The notes: generated by a model not told the origin, from the sequence alone. Positions 1 to 6,864 are shown, counted from the stretch's first letter. The stretch: DNA of 15,631 bases from GCA-2683825 sp965662355 (GCA_965662355.1 CBFIHP010000042.1:1-15631); one strand, 5' to 3'. A program made the numbers and translations.

Positions 1-269
1 CGTCACGCATCCATCTGGGCCTTGGCCACCGTCTCGGCCGCGGGCGCTTGGCTCGCTACGATTCATGCACCAACGCCGCCTTCAAGGCTGGCGAAGTCGG
101 ATTCGTCGTAAGAAAAAAACCGATTCGACCGTCGCGCTCAACGTCTTTTCCAAACTTGAGAGGCAGGACCACCCAACCCGTACGAGAAGGCAGGAAACGG
201 GGGGATCGGTCTTCAACCCCCATTCCAATCGAAGGACTCTCTTTCCTTACTATTCAGGAGAAGTTACCC

Positions 270-896
270 ATGAAACGCATCGTATTTATAGCGGCCACGC
301 TCCTGGGAGTCTCTGCGCTCTCAGCGAATCAGGCCATAGCCAACCAGTGGGAAGCGGAATTGAGCACGATGGGACTTATGCCGGGAGCCTTGGCACCCAC
401 GTTCGTGTCTCCGTGCGCGGCCACCATCGATGAGCCATCCACCACCCAGGCAACTGTCCGCAGTAACGAAGACCTTGCGGATTGGCTCATCGCAACCTTC
501 GCCGTCATGTCGGTCCGGGAGCTTGAAGTAGCGACCGGAACCTACGAGTACACCACGGGGTACTCGATCTCTAGCCTGGTCAAGATGGAACGCTCGGAGT
601 TGCTTACCGCACTCAATGGCGCGGACCCGCTGGTCTTGGGCGAATTGTGGCTAGGACAGGGGGAGCCTTCAGAACCCTGCGCGACCTCACCCGCCCCTCC
701 GGGCGCGTGCACCTATGGTGTCAAGTGTGCCGCCGGCGCAACGTGTACCGAAACGGATTGCGACTCCCTCTCTAGCGCCCTTGTGCTACTCCGTTCCGAA
801 TTCCACGTCGCACGCCCAGGAAGCCCCGAAGGCGAGCACGGGGCTGGTCCACTTTACGCAATTTCAACGGCTCAAGCTCGTCGAGCAGCTATGTAG
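270..896 (+). CDS. Small secreted protein of unknown function, Cys-containing, probably frameshifted near its 3' end
   Basis: I do not recognise this 208-residue protein. The reading frame is open further upstream, but ATG at 270 is the sensible start: it has an AGGAG ribosome binding site about six bases before it and opens a clear signal peptide (MKRIVF, a hydrophobic stretch, then a small-residue cleavage region near AIAN), so the product is exported. The mature part has an acidic, helical middle and a cluster of cysteines around residues 145-170 (CTYGVKC, then C..T..C), suggesting disulfides outside the cytoplasm. The last ~35 residues are rich in Arg, Pro and Gly and look unlike protein, while the +1 frame over the same bases looks coding up to a TAA at 1048. 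This suggests an indel between about 770 and 860. Existence of the gene is fairly sure; its true C terminus is not. Confidence 0.6.
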   Translation: MKRIVFIAATLLGVSALSANQAIANQWEAELSTMGLMPGALAPTFVSPCAATIDEPSTTQATVRSNEDLADWLIATFAVMSVRELEVATGTYEYTTGYSISSLVKMERSELLTALNGADPLVLGELWLGQGEPSEPCATSPAPPGACTYGVKCAAGATCTETDCDSLSSALVLLRSEFHVARPGSPEGEHGAGPLYAISTAQARRAAM

Positions 897-1050
897 AGAC
901 AAGCGACGAGCAGAGCCCGGACTCGTACACCTAGAGGGTTTGGCCAACGGCTACCGCGAACGCGCGGAAGTCTATTGGCAGCGAATCTTCACGGGTGGTT
1001 CTTACCCTTCCGATGTGATGGAGTTATCCCACCGCATCGGACTCGAATAA
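715..1050 (+). other. Probable out-of-frame 3' continuation of the gene at 270
   Basis: This frame is open from 715 to a TAA at 1048-1050. Its second half, from about 805, reads like an ordinary helical, charged protein segment (for example QRLKLVEQLCRDKRR, then GYRERAEVYWQRIF). The part before about 780 is poor. There is no ribosome binding site or convincing start in front of the good part. The simplest reading is that the secreted protein starting at 270 originally ran on here and that a one-base insertion or two-base loss shifted it. The TAA lies 29 bases before the TTG start of the next gene, which fits normal operon spacing. An independent overlapping gene starting at ATG 715 is possible but less likely. 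Confidence 0.4.
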
Positions 1051-1079
1051 CTAACCTCTTACTCGAAAGGGGGCCGCAA

Positions 1080-1814
1080 TTGCGCCTCATCTCATTCCTA
1101 CTCGTCCTTTTCGTAACGCTGTTGCCAGCAACGGCGCAAACCCGAGGAGCGGCCCCGTCCGTGCCCGTATACAAGCCTGGCTTTGAAGGGCTCACGGTGA
1201 CTTATGGAGGTGTCGGCTCCCTTGTGTACGTTGGGCCCCAATCGCCTGCAATGGGGCGTTCGACAACGCTCCCGCTGAATGACATCACGCCCAACGGCGG
1301 CGTTTCTGTGGACTGGCTGCACATGGAGTTCGATGGAGACGTACGGCGTATCACCGTGCAGGGTGACGCCTACGGGTCCGGCTCAGACCACAGTCAGTAC
1401 CCGCATTCGAACCTGATCGCGATCATGGAGGAGGAGGTAGGCGAACAGCTCCACCTCTTCCCGTCCAACGTACCCCCCGCGGAAAGCATCCTCTCGGGAT
1501 CGGGCAAGCTCGGGCAGCCATCAAGCGGACCAGGGTGGGTGAACCCGTGGGAGATTGGCCAGGCGGCAACGTCGCTACCGATCACGAATAACGGGGATGA
1601 CAGTCGCGGCGGCGCCGATGTCACATGGGAGCATGACCCCGACGGCGGTGGCCCGATGCAACCCGTCCGAGTTCGGGTCTGGACTCAGCGCTCCACAGGC
1701 GAATCCTCAGCGGGGATGATGAAGCGACTCTCTCGGCTGGCGAAGCGGGCGCTCGGAGTGTTCCCTCCGAACGTCGCCTCGCCAGCCCCACCTCAGGCTC
1801 CTAGCGGCGGGTAG
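1080..1814 (+). CDS. Secreted protein of unknown function
   Basis: This is a 244-residue protein I cannot assign to a family. The start chosen is TTG at 1080, because GAAAGGGGG lies about eight bases upstream and the codons that follow encode a textbook signal peptide (RLISFLLVLFVTLLPATAQ, with cleavage likely after TAQ). An ATG-initiated reading from further upstream would bury this signal. The mature protein is rich in Gly, Pro, Ser and Asp with little predicted helix, which fits a beta-rich extracellular or periplasmic protein. Near the C terminus there is a short basic helix (residues ~210-225, KRLSRLAKRALG) followed by a Pro/Ala/Ser-rich tail. It is not an exosortase signal, because no PEP-like motif or C-terminal membrane helix is present. 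It follows the gene at 270 on the same strand and probably shares its transcript. Confidence 0.65.
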   Translation: MRLISFLLVLFVTLLPATAQTRGAAPSVPVYKPGFEGLTVTYGGVGSLVYVGPQSPAMGRSTTLPLNDITPNGGVSVDWLHMEFDGDVRRITVQGDAYGSGSDHSQYPHSNLIAIMEEEVGEQLHLFPSNVPPAESILSGSGKLGQPSSGPGWVNPWEIGQAATSLPITNNGDDSRGGADVTWEHDPDGGGPMQPVRVRVWTQRSTGESSAGMMKRLSRLAKRALGVFPPNVASPAPPQAPSGG

Positions 1815-1926
1815 TTCACCGCCAGCCGCTAGTCGCGCGCGGACTCTCTCGCGCGAAACAATGAGGCCCCCGCGAAACCAAGCGCCCGGGGAAGAGGTAA
1901 CGACCCTCCCCATCGAAGTCGATAAA

Positions 1927-1992
1927 CCCCGCCTCACCCGCGCCTAGGCTCCTGGCCCCCTGCCCTCCTTCGGGTGAGCGGGGGGCTCTTTA
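1927..1992 (+). terminator. Candidate transcription terminator after the secreted-protein genes
   Basis: The arms 1927-1940 and 1971-1983 pair over 13 bp with a single bulged base; the core CTCACCCG / CGGGTGAG is exact. The loop is about 30 nt and itself contains a C-run that could pair with the G-run at 1980-1985, giving an alternative fold. The stem is followed by GGCTCTTTA, a weak T-tract. The position, about 115 bases after the stop at 1814 and before the next operon, fits a terminator, but the short T-run keeps confidence moderate. Confidence 0.45.
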
Positions 1993-2194
1993 TCAAATGA
2001 GCGAACAAGTCTTCACAGACGCCATGGTCCAACACGATTGGTTCCACGGCCAATCGGGCGAGACCTTGCTCCAATCCTGGCGCTCCTAGGGGAGTCCGGC
2101 GTTTTCCGCTACCCCTCCAGCAAAACGGCGAGGCGCACATGGGGTTAGGCCCGGGGGGAAGCACTCCTCGACCGTCAGGCAACGATAGCCATGT

Positions 2195-2222
2195 TTGTGC
2201 TGCCCTTGCTTCCCTTTATACT
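2195..2222 (+). promoter_or_regulatory. Weak sigma-70-like promoter for the exosortase operon
   Basis: TATACT at 2217-2222 matches five of six bases of the usual -10 box, with TTGTGC sixteen bases before it as a poor -35. The ATG of the first operon gene is 27 bases downstream, so the leader would be short. Judged by eye only; planctomycete promoters are not well characterised. Confidence 0.25.
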
Positions 2223-2248
2223 CACCGGTCCCACCCACGAGCATTCCC

Positions 2249-4141
2249 ATGAAGAACCAGCGACAACCTGCAACAGTCCTCATCTCCGGTGCCCTCGCAT
2301 TTTTCTGTGTCTTGGCGATCTACAGGAGCGTAATTCCTTCGATTGGCCGAAGCGCAGCGCAAGGTCGGCAACCAGACACAGAAGTCCAAGGTCGATCAAG
2401 TCACGCGATTACTGCGACCCCAGAAAAGAGAGCACCCGCTCTGCGAAGCGAAATTAGGGGCGCCCAGGAGGAAGAGAGGAGCACGCCTGGGCAGGACCAA
2501 CCGGAAGTGAAGTTGGCCTCTCTCCTCAGTCATGGACTTGCGTGGCATATCTCAGATCTCTCGCGCTGGGAAGAGATCGACATGTATCGAAGAAGCCTGG
2601 AGCTGGGCATGGAGTCCATCGTGGGCTTCAAGCCGAAGGACGGGGCCCGGCTGGCGGTCAAGCTGAGCCAGGCGCGGTCCGTCCGTATGCAACAGTTCCT
2701 CCTCGTCTCCCTGGCCATCCTCGAGTATGGCGATGTCGATACCTATACGGAGTACTTCACCCAGCCGGGGCTCGAGGCCGCGACCGCCTTCGCACTTGGG
2801 CGTTGTGGCGGACCGCAAGGAATCGCCCTGATCGTCGAGGCTCTGGGTAAACCAGCCATGCTGCTGGCCGATCGCGACAACCTTTACTACGGCCTGGGTC
2901 AGGCAGGCGTCGCGACCCTGTCCACGCTGCTGGATGCGACGGAAGCCCGGCTGCTTCGCGGAGAAGACCCGACCGCGTTCCTGCCCCTGACCTTCCTCGC
3001 CGGCGAAAGCGCGTGGGGTCCCCTGAAAGAACTCGCCCTCGGGGACAGGCACGTTGGGATTCGTATTGCGGCAATCCGCGCGTACGCTCGGGGAGAGGAG
3101 ATCCACGCAGGCCATTCGGGGTGGCTTCAGCGACTTGCTCTTGACTCAGAGCTCGACCTGCTTGTTCGGGCCGAAGCCCTTCGTGCCCTGGGCCATCTGG
3201 ACAGGGACGCGGGAGGGACCTTGGTGAAGGAGATCCTGAACACCCCCAACAGTCCCAGCAACCTGCTGTCTGCGGCGCTGACAGCTGCCATCGAAACGGG
3301 AATCCCGGAGGGTTGCCTCGGACAAGTAGATGCGCTGGCGCGCGGCACCAACGACACACTTCGGGAAAAGGCTCTCATCGCACTCATTTCCGATGGCAGC
3401 ATCGAAAGCTCCGCGCTGCTTCGCGGATTACTCCCGCTGTTGTCTCCCAAGGATGTGGATACATTGGTCACCCAACTCTTCGTGGGAGGCCCACTGGATC
3501 GTCTGGAGTCCTCAGCAAATCCACTCTACGAAGACGTTGCAAACCTGTTGACCAGTGAGCTCCTAAGCAAGAGTTCAGAACAGCTCGCGCTTCAAGCATT
3601 CGCTGAAGCCGGTGTCCTGACTGAGCTTGTCGATTCCGTAGCTTGGGGGAGGTACGCAGATGCATCGATGGAAAATCGCCTTAACCACAGTGCTCTCTTT
3701 GAGCTTTCGCATGTCATTGGCTCCGAGGCAAACCAGGAGATTCTCGGTGCCTACCGGCAAACGGATGGGTTCGTGCCCAAGCTGGAGTTGGCAAGCTTGA
3801 TCGCAAATTTGGAGGGGAACAGCGATAACCCGGAAGTCGAACGGTTCTTGGCGGATGAGGTCCTGACGCAATTCCGCACTGCCCTGAGCGATCAGACCGG
3901 CGCGATGCTCGCCTACACCGGGCCCCGCAGAGGTCAGCACAACCAACTCGCAATGACCATGGCCAACGTGTTCGGGCGCTACGGAAATGTCGAAGACATT
4001 CCTTACCTGGACAGTATCGGGCCGAGGTTTCTCGAAGAACATACGGACTGGCCGGAAAGCCTCCGCAGTGCAATCCACACGAGTCTAGTCGAGGCCACTG
4101 GCCGCGCCACGGACCTGATCAACCTACGGCAGGTGCAATGA
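2249..4141 (+). CDS. Membrane-anchored HEAT-like repeat protein, first gene of the exosortase operon
   Basis: A 630-residue protein. The ATG at 2249 is preferred because it places a single hydrophobic segment (residues ~8-27, TVLISGALAFFCVLAIYRSV) right behind a short basic N terminus, as in a signal anchor; the ribosome binding site is weak. After a polar linker (to about residue 90) the rest is almost all helical, with repeated Leu/Ala-rich helix pairs such as RAEALRALGHL and REKALIALIS. That is the look of HEAT or armadillo-type solenoids, a fold used for protein binding. The solenoid is therefore probably periplasmic. The stop codon overlaps the start of the exosortase gene (ATGA), so the two are translationally coupled. 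A role as a partner or scaffold of the exosortase is inferred from context alone. No catalytic motif is visible. Confidence 0.75.
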   Translation: MKNQRQPATVLISGALAFFCVLAIYRSVIPSIGRSAAQGRQPDTEVQGRSSHAITATPEKRAPALRSEIRGAQEEERSTPGQDQPEVKLASLLSHGLAWHISDLSRWEEIDMYRRSLELGMESIVGFKPKDGARLAVKLSQARSVRMQQFLLVSLAILEYGDVDTYTEYFTQPGLEAATAFALGRCGGPQGIALIVEALGKPAMLLADRDNLYYGLGQAGVATLSTLLDATEARLLRGEDPTAFLPLTFLAGESAWGPLKELALGDRHVGIRIAAIRAYARGEEIHAGHSGWLQRLALDSELDLLVRAEALRALGHLDRDAGGTLVKEILNTPNSPSNLLSAALTAAIETGIPEGCLGQVDALARGTNDTLREKALIALISDGSIESSALLRGLLPLLSPKDVDTLVTQLFVGGPLDRLESSANPLYEDVANLLTSELLSKSSEQLALQAFAEAGVLTELVDSVAWGRYADASMENRLNHSALFELSHVIGSEANQEILGAYRQTDGFVPKLELASLIANLEGNSDNPEVERFLADEVLTQFRTALSDQTGAMLAYTGPRRGQHNQLAMTMANVFGRYGNVEDIPYLDSIGPRFLEEHTDWPESLRSAIHTSLVEATGRATDLINLRQVQ

Positions 4142-4650
4142 AGAAATCCATGATCCGCTTTCTTCTCAAAACCTTCGCAATCGTGTTGCTCGGTGGACTC
4201 GCTGTCTTTTTGGAGAACTGGCCCGTCACCCTTGGACTCCATGCTCCCCTGCGGTGGCTGGTAGCGACCGGGTCCGCGGCCTGCGCTGGACTTCTAGGAC
4301 TTCCCACTTATCTGGACGGTACCACCGTCCACAGCCTCAACTACTCGGTGGCTGTGATCCCCGCCTGCGGGGGACTGTCAGGAACCGTCCTCGTCCTCGC
4401 AACGGCCGCGATGTTCTCCGTGGCATGGAAGCAGCGGCTGAAGCTTGCACTGATTGGGGTCGTCCTGATCTACGCCTTTAACGTTGTTCGGGTGGCCACC
4501 GTGCTGGTTGTGGGAACTCGTAGCTTGGGGGGAGCCGACTTCTTGCACGACGTGGGATTCCCCACGCTATGGACGGTGGCGTTCGCGACTCTATGGTTCT
4601 ACTGGCTGCTCCGGGAGGCTCCGGCTCCGGAACCCGCGGTGCAGGCATGA
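4138..4650 (+). CDS. Exosortase/archaeosortase-family membrane peptidase (compact form)
   Basis: A 170-residue multi-spanning membrane protein. Exosortases are transpeptidase-like enzymes that cut and re-anchor exported proteins carrying a C-terminal sorting signal. The family's catalytic set is visible: Cys77 in IPACGGLSG, Arg118 in FNVVRVATVL, and His137 in DFLHDVGFP. The Cys-Arg spacing of 41 residues agrees with what I recall for the family. Hydrophobic segments at about 8-25, 38-54, 68-95, 100-126 and 140-160 place these residues at the outer membrane face. It is short compared with classical exosortases, which often carry extra helices and a C-terminal domain, so it belongs among the compact archaeosortase/exosortase forms; I cannot name the subfamily. 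It overlaps both neighbours by four bases. No protein complete in this window carries a recognisable sorting signal, so its substrates must lie elsewhere. Confidence 0.85.
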   Translation: MKKSMIRFLLKTFAIVLLGGLAVFLENWPVTLGLHAPLRWLVATGSAACAGLLGLPTYLDGTTVHSLNYSVAVIPACGGLSGTVLVLATAAMFSVAWKQRLKLALIGVVLIYAFNVVRVATVLVVGTRSLGGADFLHDVGFPTLWTVAFATLWFYWLLREAPAPEPAVQA

Positions 4651-5102
4651 GGGCCTTGACTGCGGAGAGCCTGCGACGACTGCGGAGGCCGCGTGTCTCG
4701 GAGCTCAGGGAGTACGCAGCGGCTGCCATTCTCCTGGTGCTCTTCGTGGAAGTCACGCTCGCCTCGACGGGGCTCTCCACCTTTTGTTCGAAGTGTGCCG
4801 AGTCCGACCTTCACGTCCCCCTGCTTGTTCTGGGGATCGTGGGTTGGGGAGGGTGGCTCCTGCTCTGCAGGCGCCTGGGCGAGCCCACAACCGCGCTCCT
4901 GGTGGGGGCCATGAGCGGGGCACACGTGGGGCTCGCCTCATTCCTTGCCGCGATTCCGCGTGCGTGTCCCACTTGCCTCACGGCATGTGGACTCTCGCTC
5001 ATTGCCTACTTCACTTTCCTGGGGGAAGGCTCTGCGTGGCGAGCAACCCTTGCCTGGACAGCGGGGGTGATTGGAACGCACGTGATCTTGGGAGCCCTGT
5101 GA
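4647..5102 (+). CDS. Five-helix membrane protein with two CxxC motifs, VKOR/DsbB-like in layout
   Basis: A 151-residue integral membrane protein starting at the ATG that overlaps the exosortase stop (ATGA). After a basic N-terminal region (residues 1-22) come hydrophobic helices at about 23-42, 57-74, 82-103, 112-126 and 133-151. Two cysteine pairs stand out: Cys47-Ser-Lys-Cys50 in the loop after helix 1, and Cys107-Pro-Thr-Cys110 at the start of helix 4, with a further Cys114. By the positive-inside rule both pairs face the same, outer side. That order (loop pair, then CxxC at the outer end of helix 4) is the layout of bacterial vitamin K epoxide reductase-type oxidases, which re-oxidise disulfide carriers. 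I do not see enough other sequence identity to assign the family. A job in keeping the exosortase or its substrates in the correct thiol state is an inference from the operon. Confidence 0.7.
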   Translation: MRALTAESLRRLRRPRVSELREYAAAAILLVLFVEVTLASTGLSTFCSKCAESDLHVPLLVLGIVGWGGWLLLCRRLGEPTTALLVGAMSGAHVGLASFLAAIPRACPTCLTACGLSLIAYFTFLGEGSAWRATLAWTAGVIGTHVILGAL

Positions 5103-5391
5103 AGTTCACTTCCAAAGACACTCGGACTTCATAGAGAGAAACCGAGTCCTCTTCGGATTGCGATTCCACGGTCGCGACCTCACGTTCGTGTGGGACAGCT
5201 CGGAAGTGCCGGACGCCCCAGGCGTCGAGCTGCGCATCCTCGTGAGCGATGCCGATCCGGGAACGGGAGCACAATCCACTGCAGCCAAGCCCTACGAGAC
5301 GGATTTCGAATTGGAGTTCGGCCGAGTTTCCGCACCCTACGGGCATTCAATCGGGACCGCTATTTCGACCGCTTCGCAACTCGCGCAGTAA
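5101..5391 (+). pseudogene. Fragment of an Ig-like 'VWD' surface-repeat domain
   Basis: Translated from 5101, this stretch contains LTFVWDSSEV followed by VELRILVSDADPGTG. The same pattern (hydrophobic-V-W-D, then about 15 residues, then a beta strand ending in a D/G-rich turn) occurs twice in the surface-protein gene at the end of this window (Trp codons at 14779 and 15142, against 5191 here). No plausible start or ribosome binding site is present, it begins inside the end of the preceding gene, and the similarity fades by about 5330 where recombinase sequence begins in a different frame. It is best read as a broken-off piece of a larger surface-protein gene joined to a mobile-element remnant. 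Confidence 0.5.
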
Positions 5392-5696
5392 GAAGCTTTC
5401 GGAAAAGCCCTTGAGCATCTCCACTCCGGAGAGGCTACTTCGCGGCTACCTACTCCAACTCCCCCACTCCACGCACAGGTATCGCGATGGTTCGGGAAAG
5501 GAGCACGTGCGGTGCAAGTACAGCCCTCACTCGATTAGACATACGTTCGCGACGTTGCTCTACGCTCTACGAACAAGGTGTGCCTGAGAATATGATTCGG
5601 GAAGCGCTCGGACATGCTCACCGAGATACGACGGCTGGCTACGACCAGCGTGTATCGTCGACACGAAAAGGTGCCTCGCACGAACTTGTTCTCTAG
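5345..5696 (+). pseudogene. Tyrosine recombinase (phage-type integrase) remnant, truncated and frameshifted
   Basis: The C-terminal catalytic half of a tyrosine recombinase is recognisable. The first frame gives PLSISTPERLLRGYL and then SPHSIRHTFATLLY, holding the His-x-x-Arg box (His codon 5528, Arg codon 5537). After 5563 the sequence continues one frame over with EQGVPENMIREALGHAHRDTTAGYDQR, holding the Leu-Gly-His box (His codon 5613) and the nucleophilic Tyr (codon 5640), and ends with an ordinary tail at TAG 5694. The break falls exactly on a tandem copy of GCTCTAC at 5557-5570. Removing one copy restores FATLLYEQG, a normal sequence for the family. The N-terminal DNA-binding domain and the first catalytic Arg are missing, so even without the shift it would not work. 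Confidence 0.8.
5557..5570 (+). repeat. 7-bp tandem duplication that breaks the recombinase frame
   Basis: GCTCTAC occurs twice in direct succession. Seven bases is not a multiple of three, and dropping one copy joins the two recombinase frames perfectly, so this duplication is the inactivating event, or a sequencing artefact with the same effect. Confidence 0.8.
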
Positions 5697-5714
5697 CCGT
5701 TGACGCGCCATCTG

Positions 5715-5743
5715 ACCTGCTTAAGGTGCTGCAGGTATATAAT
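5715..5743 (+). promoter_or_regulatory. TATATAAT box with flanking inverted repeat ACCTGC-N10-GCAGGT
   Basis: TATAAT at 5738-5743 is a perfect -10 box, and an inverted repeat (5715-5720 and 5731-5736) lies immediately upstream. There is no good -35 at the right distance, and no gene is found downstream on this strand for over 1.1 kb. It may be the promoter of a lost gene of the mobile element or of a small RNA, or chance. Confidence 0.25.
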
Positions 5744-5760
5744 CGAAGCAATTAACCCTC

Positions 5761-5794
5761 GGCTCGGTGAACCATGGCTCCCCGTTCACTAGCC
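5761..5794. repeat. Imperfect inverted repeat (hairpin)
   Basis: GGCT and GTGAAC at 5761-5772 pair with GTTCAC and AGCC at 5784-5794: ten base pairs with a small asymmetric internal loop and an 11-nt terminal loop. It lies downstream of the minus-strand gene ending at 5846 and downstream of the TATATAAT box. There is no T-run on either side, so it is not a standard terminator. I cannot say what it does. Confidence 0.35.
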
Positions 5795-5845
5795 AGTCCT
5801 TTGGGCCGTCCGCGCTGATTCTCGCGGCGAACCCAGTCGGCCCCA

Positions 5846-6052
5846 TCAGGATAGTCGCGAGTTCTGCCATACCTTCATTTGCCTGGCACCAAGCACACCT
5901 AGCACAACTGCAACTGGCCACGCCACAAGCGCAAGAATGCTCATGGGCGCGCCATCGGTGCCGGCAAGTGTATCCGTCGTCGCGATAACGACTGCGAGTA
6001 TTGCCCCTGCGATAAATGCATACCGTAGAAGGGCCCGGTTCTTTTCCCTCAT
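5846..6052 (-). CDS. Small two-helix membrane protein of unknown function
   Basis: A 68-residue protein with a basic N terminus (MREKNRALLRY), a hydrophobic helix at about residues 12-28, a short acidic loop (TDGAP), a second helix at about 37-55 (SILALVAWPVAVVLGVLGA) and a basic tail, so both ends should be cytoplasmic. An AGGAG sequence (complement of 6065-6069) lies 12 bases before the ATG, a little far but usable. By my hand count only a little over half of its codons end in G or C, clearly fewer than in the large genes nearby, so it may be a newcomer, like the recombinase remnant next to it. No family is recognised. The two-helix pattern with correct charge bias is the main reason to believe it is a real gene. 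Confidence 0.5.
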   Translation of the reverse strand: MREKNRALLRYAFIAGAILAVVIATTDTLAGTDGAPMSILALVAWPVAVVLGVLGARQMKVWQNSRLS

Positions 6053-6105
6053 ATCACTTTCTTTCTCCTATGTGCATTTCTGAGCTTTCCCCGCCTATCA
6101 GCTTG

Positions 6106-6153
6106 AAAAAGCCTCGCGGGTCGCCTGACAAGGAAACCCAGCGACCCGACGAG
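6106..6153 (-). terminator. Intrinsic terminator of the minus-strand gene 6209-6553
   Basis: Read on the minus strand, a 12-bp GC-rich stem with one bulge (arms 6113-6124 and 6141-6153, core CGGGTCGC / GCGACCCG exact) with a 16-nt loop is followed by GCTTTTTC. This is a classic Rho-independent terminator, 56 bases past the stop codon at 6209, and it supports the reality of that gene. Confidence 0.75.
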
Positions 6154-6208
6154 ACTAAGCTAAGCGGTCCCCAACTTCTTCCGCTACAAGTCGATGATCA
6201 GGGATCGG

Positions 6209-6553
6209 CTACGCGCCCGTCATCTGAAGTCCCAGAGAGCTGAGGCGTTGTTTCGCCTGCAATGCCCTGAACCCAACGCCGCGGACCGAGGCATTGGCGA
6301 GATGAACGAGGAGATCGGTGGCTTCGGCTGGGCGCCCGTCACCACCATGCTCGGCACGGCGTTCGATGAGGCGTTTGATACGCGAGAGGATGCGTGAGAG
6401 AGTCCACTCGAGATGAGCCAGCCCGAGCTCGATCCCGAGAATCAGCAGGACGAACGCGCCGATGGAAACGCCCAGGCGGATGGCGAGAGGGCGGGAAGTG
6501 GGTTTCCGAATGCGGGGGCTCAACAAGAAGGCATCCGATGATCTCGACTTCAT
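6209..6553 (-). CDS. Small single-pass membrane protein of unknown function
   Basis: A 114-residue protein. A basic N-terminal stretch (residues 1-27, many Arg and Lys) leads into one strong hydrophobic helix (about 28-47, LGVSIGAFVLLILGIELGLA), followed by an Arg-rich helical region (SRILSRIKRLIERRAE) and a second helical segment to the end. The ATG at 6553 has no good ribosome binding site in front of it. The strongest argument for the gene is the well-formed intrinsic terminator just beyond its stop, in the correct orientation. The product is unrecognised. The opposite strand is also open here but reads as Arg/Ser/Pro-rich shadow. The gene is divergent from the kinase gene at 6900. Confidence 0.55.
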   Translation of the reverse strand: MKSRSSDAFLLSPRIRKPTSRPLAIRLGVSIGAFVLLILGIELGLAHLEWTLSRILSRIKRLIERRAEHGGDGRPAEATDLLVHLANASVRGVGFRALQAKQRLSSLGLQMTGA

Positions 6554-6737
6554 TCTGTACTCTCAGGATGAAGCTCTCCCACCAAAACCCGGGACTCTTC
6601 GTGCTCCCCATGGCGTGGGCAAGCGATTGCGGAAACGTGTACAGGGTTGAGCCACGGCGGAGGTCGTTGACAGGTGTCCCCCGAGGGTTGTTCGGTTCCA
6701 GCACACGCTCACCGTCCTCGTCGATGGGGGAGGGTGA

Positions 6738-6768
6738 TTACAAATACCGAGCTTGGAGCGCCTATACT
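6738..6768 (+). promoter_or_regulatory. Candidate promoter of the kinase operon
   Basis: TTACAA (6738-6743) and TATACT (6763-6768) resemble -35 and -10 boxes with a 19-base spacer, slightly long. The leader to the GTG start at 6900 would be about 125 bases and would contain the palindromic cluster at 6865-6884. Confidence 0.3.
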
Positions 6769-6864
6769 CCCTGGGAGGCGACGGCTCCGCGTAGAATTGG
6801 AGATTATCGCGTTGGCAATCCCCGAAGAATCGGATGGTGCACGAGGATCAAGGCATTGACTGTC

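Larger units (their letters stand above)
1815..2248. other. Intergenic region with terminator and possible promoter
   Basis: This 434-base stretch has no frame that reads like protein on either strand. It holds a strong hairpin at 1927-1983, described separately, and a weak promoter-like pair just before 2249. I looked for known riboswitch landmarks and found none I could defend, although the part from 2130 to 2200 is rich in G/C runs that could fold. Confidence 0.5.

Noticed and set aside
1..269. Open frames at the left edge, including one reading AGEVGFVVRKK near 84-116 that resembles the end of an FGE-like domain, and another ending at TAA 109
   Set aside because: The FGE-like frame runs without a stop straight into the gene at 270, which has its own signal peptide and ribosome binding site, and the match is only a few residues long. 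No upstream sequence is available to decide which frame is the end of a real gene.
1080..1814. Substrate of the exosortase
   Set aside because: The C terminus has a basic helix and a Pro-rich tail but no sorting motif followed by a membrane helix.
5120..5147. Inverted repeat ACTCGG / CCGAGT after the exosortase operon as a terminator
   Set aside because: It has only six base pairs, a 16-nt loop and no T-run, and it falls inside the repeat-domain fragment.
5761..5794. Hairpin near the recombinase remnant as an integron attC or phage attachment site
   Set aside because: The expected core-site sequences at the ends are absent, and no matching second copy was found in the window.
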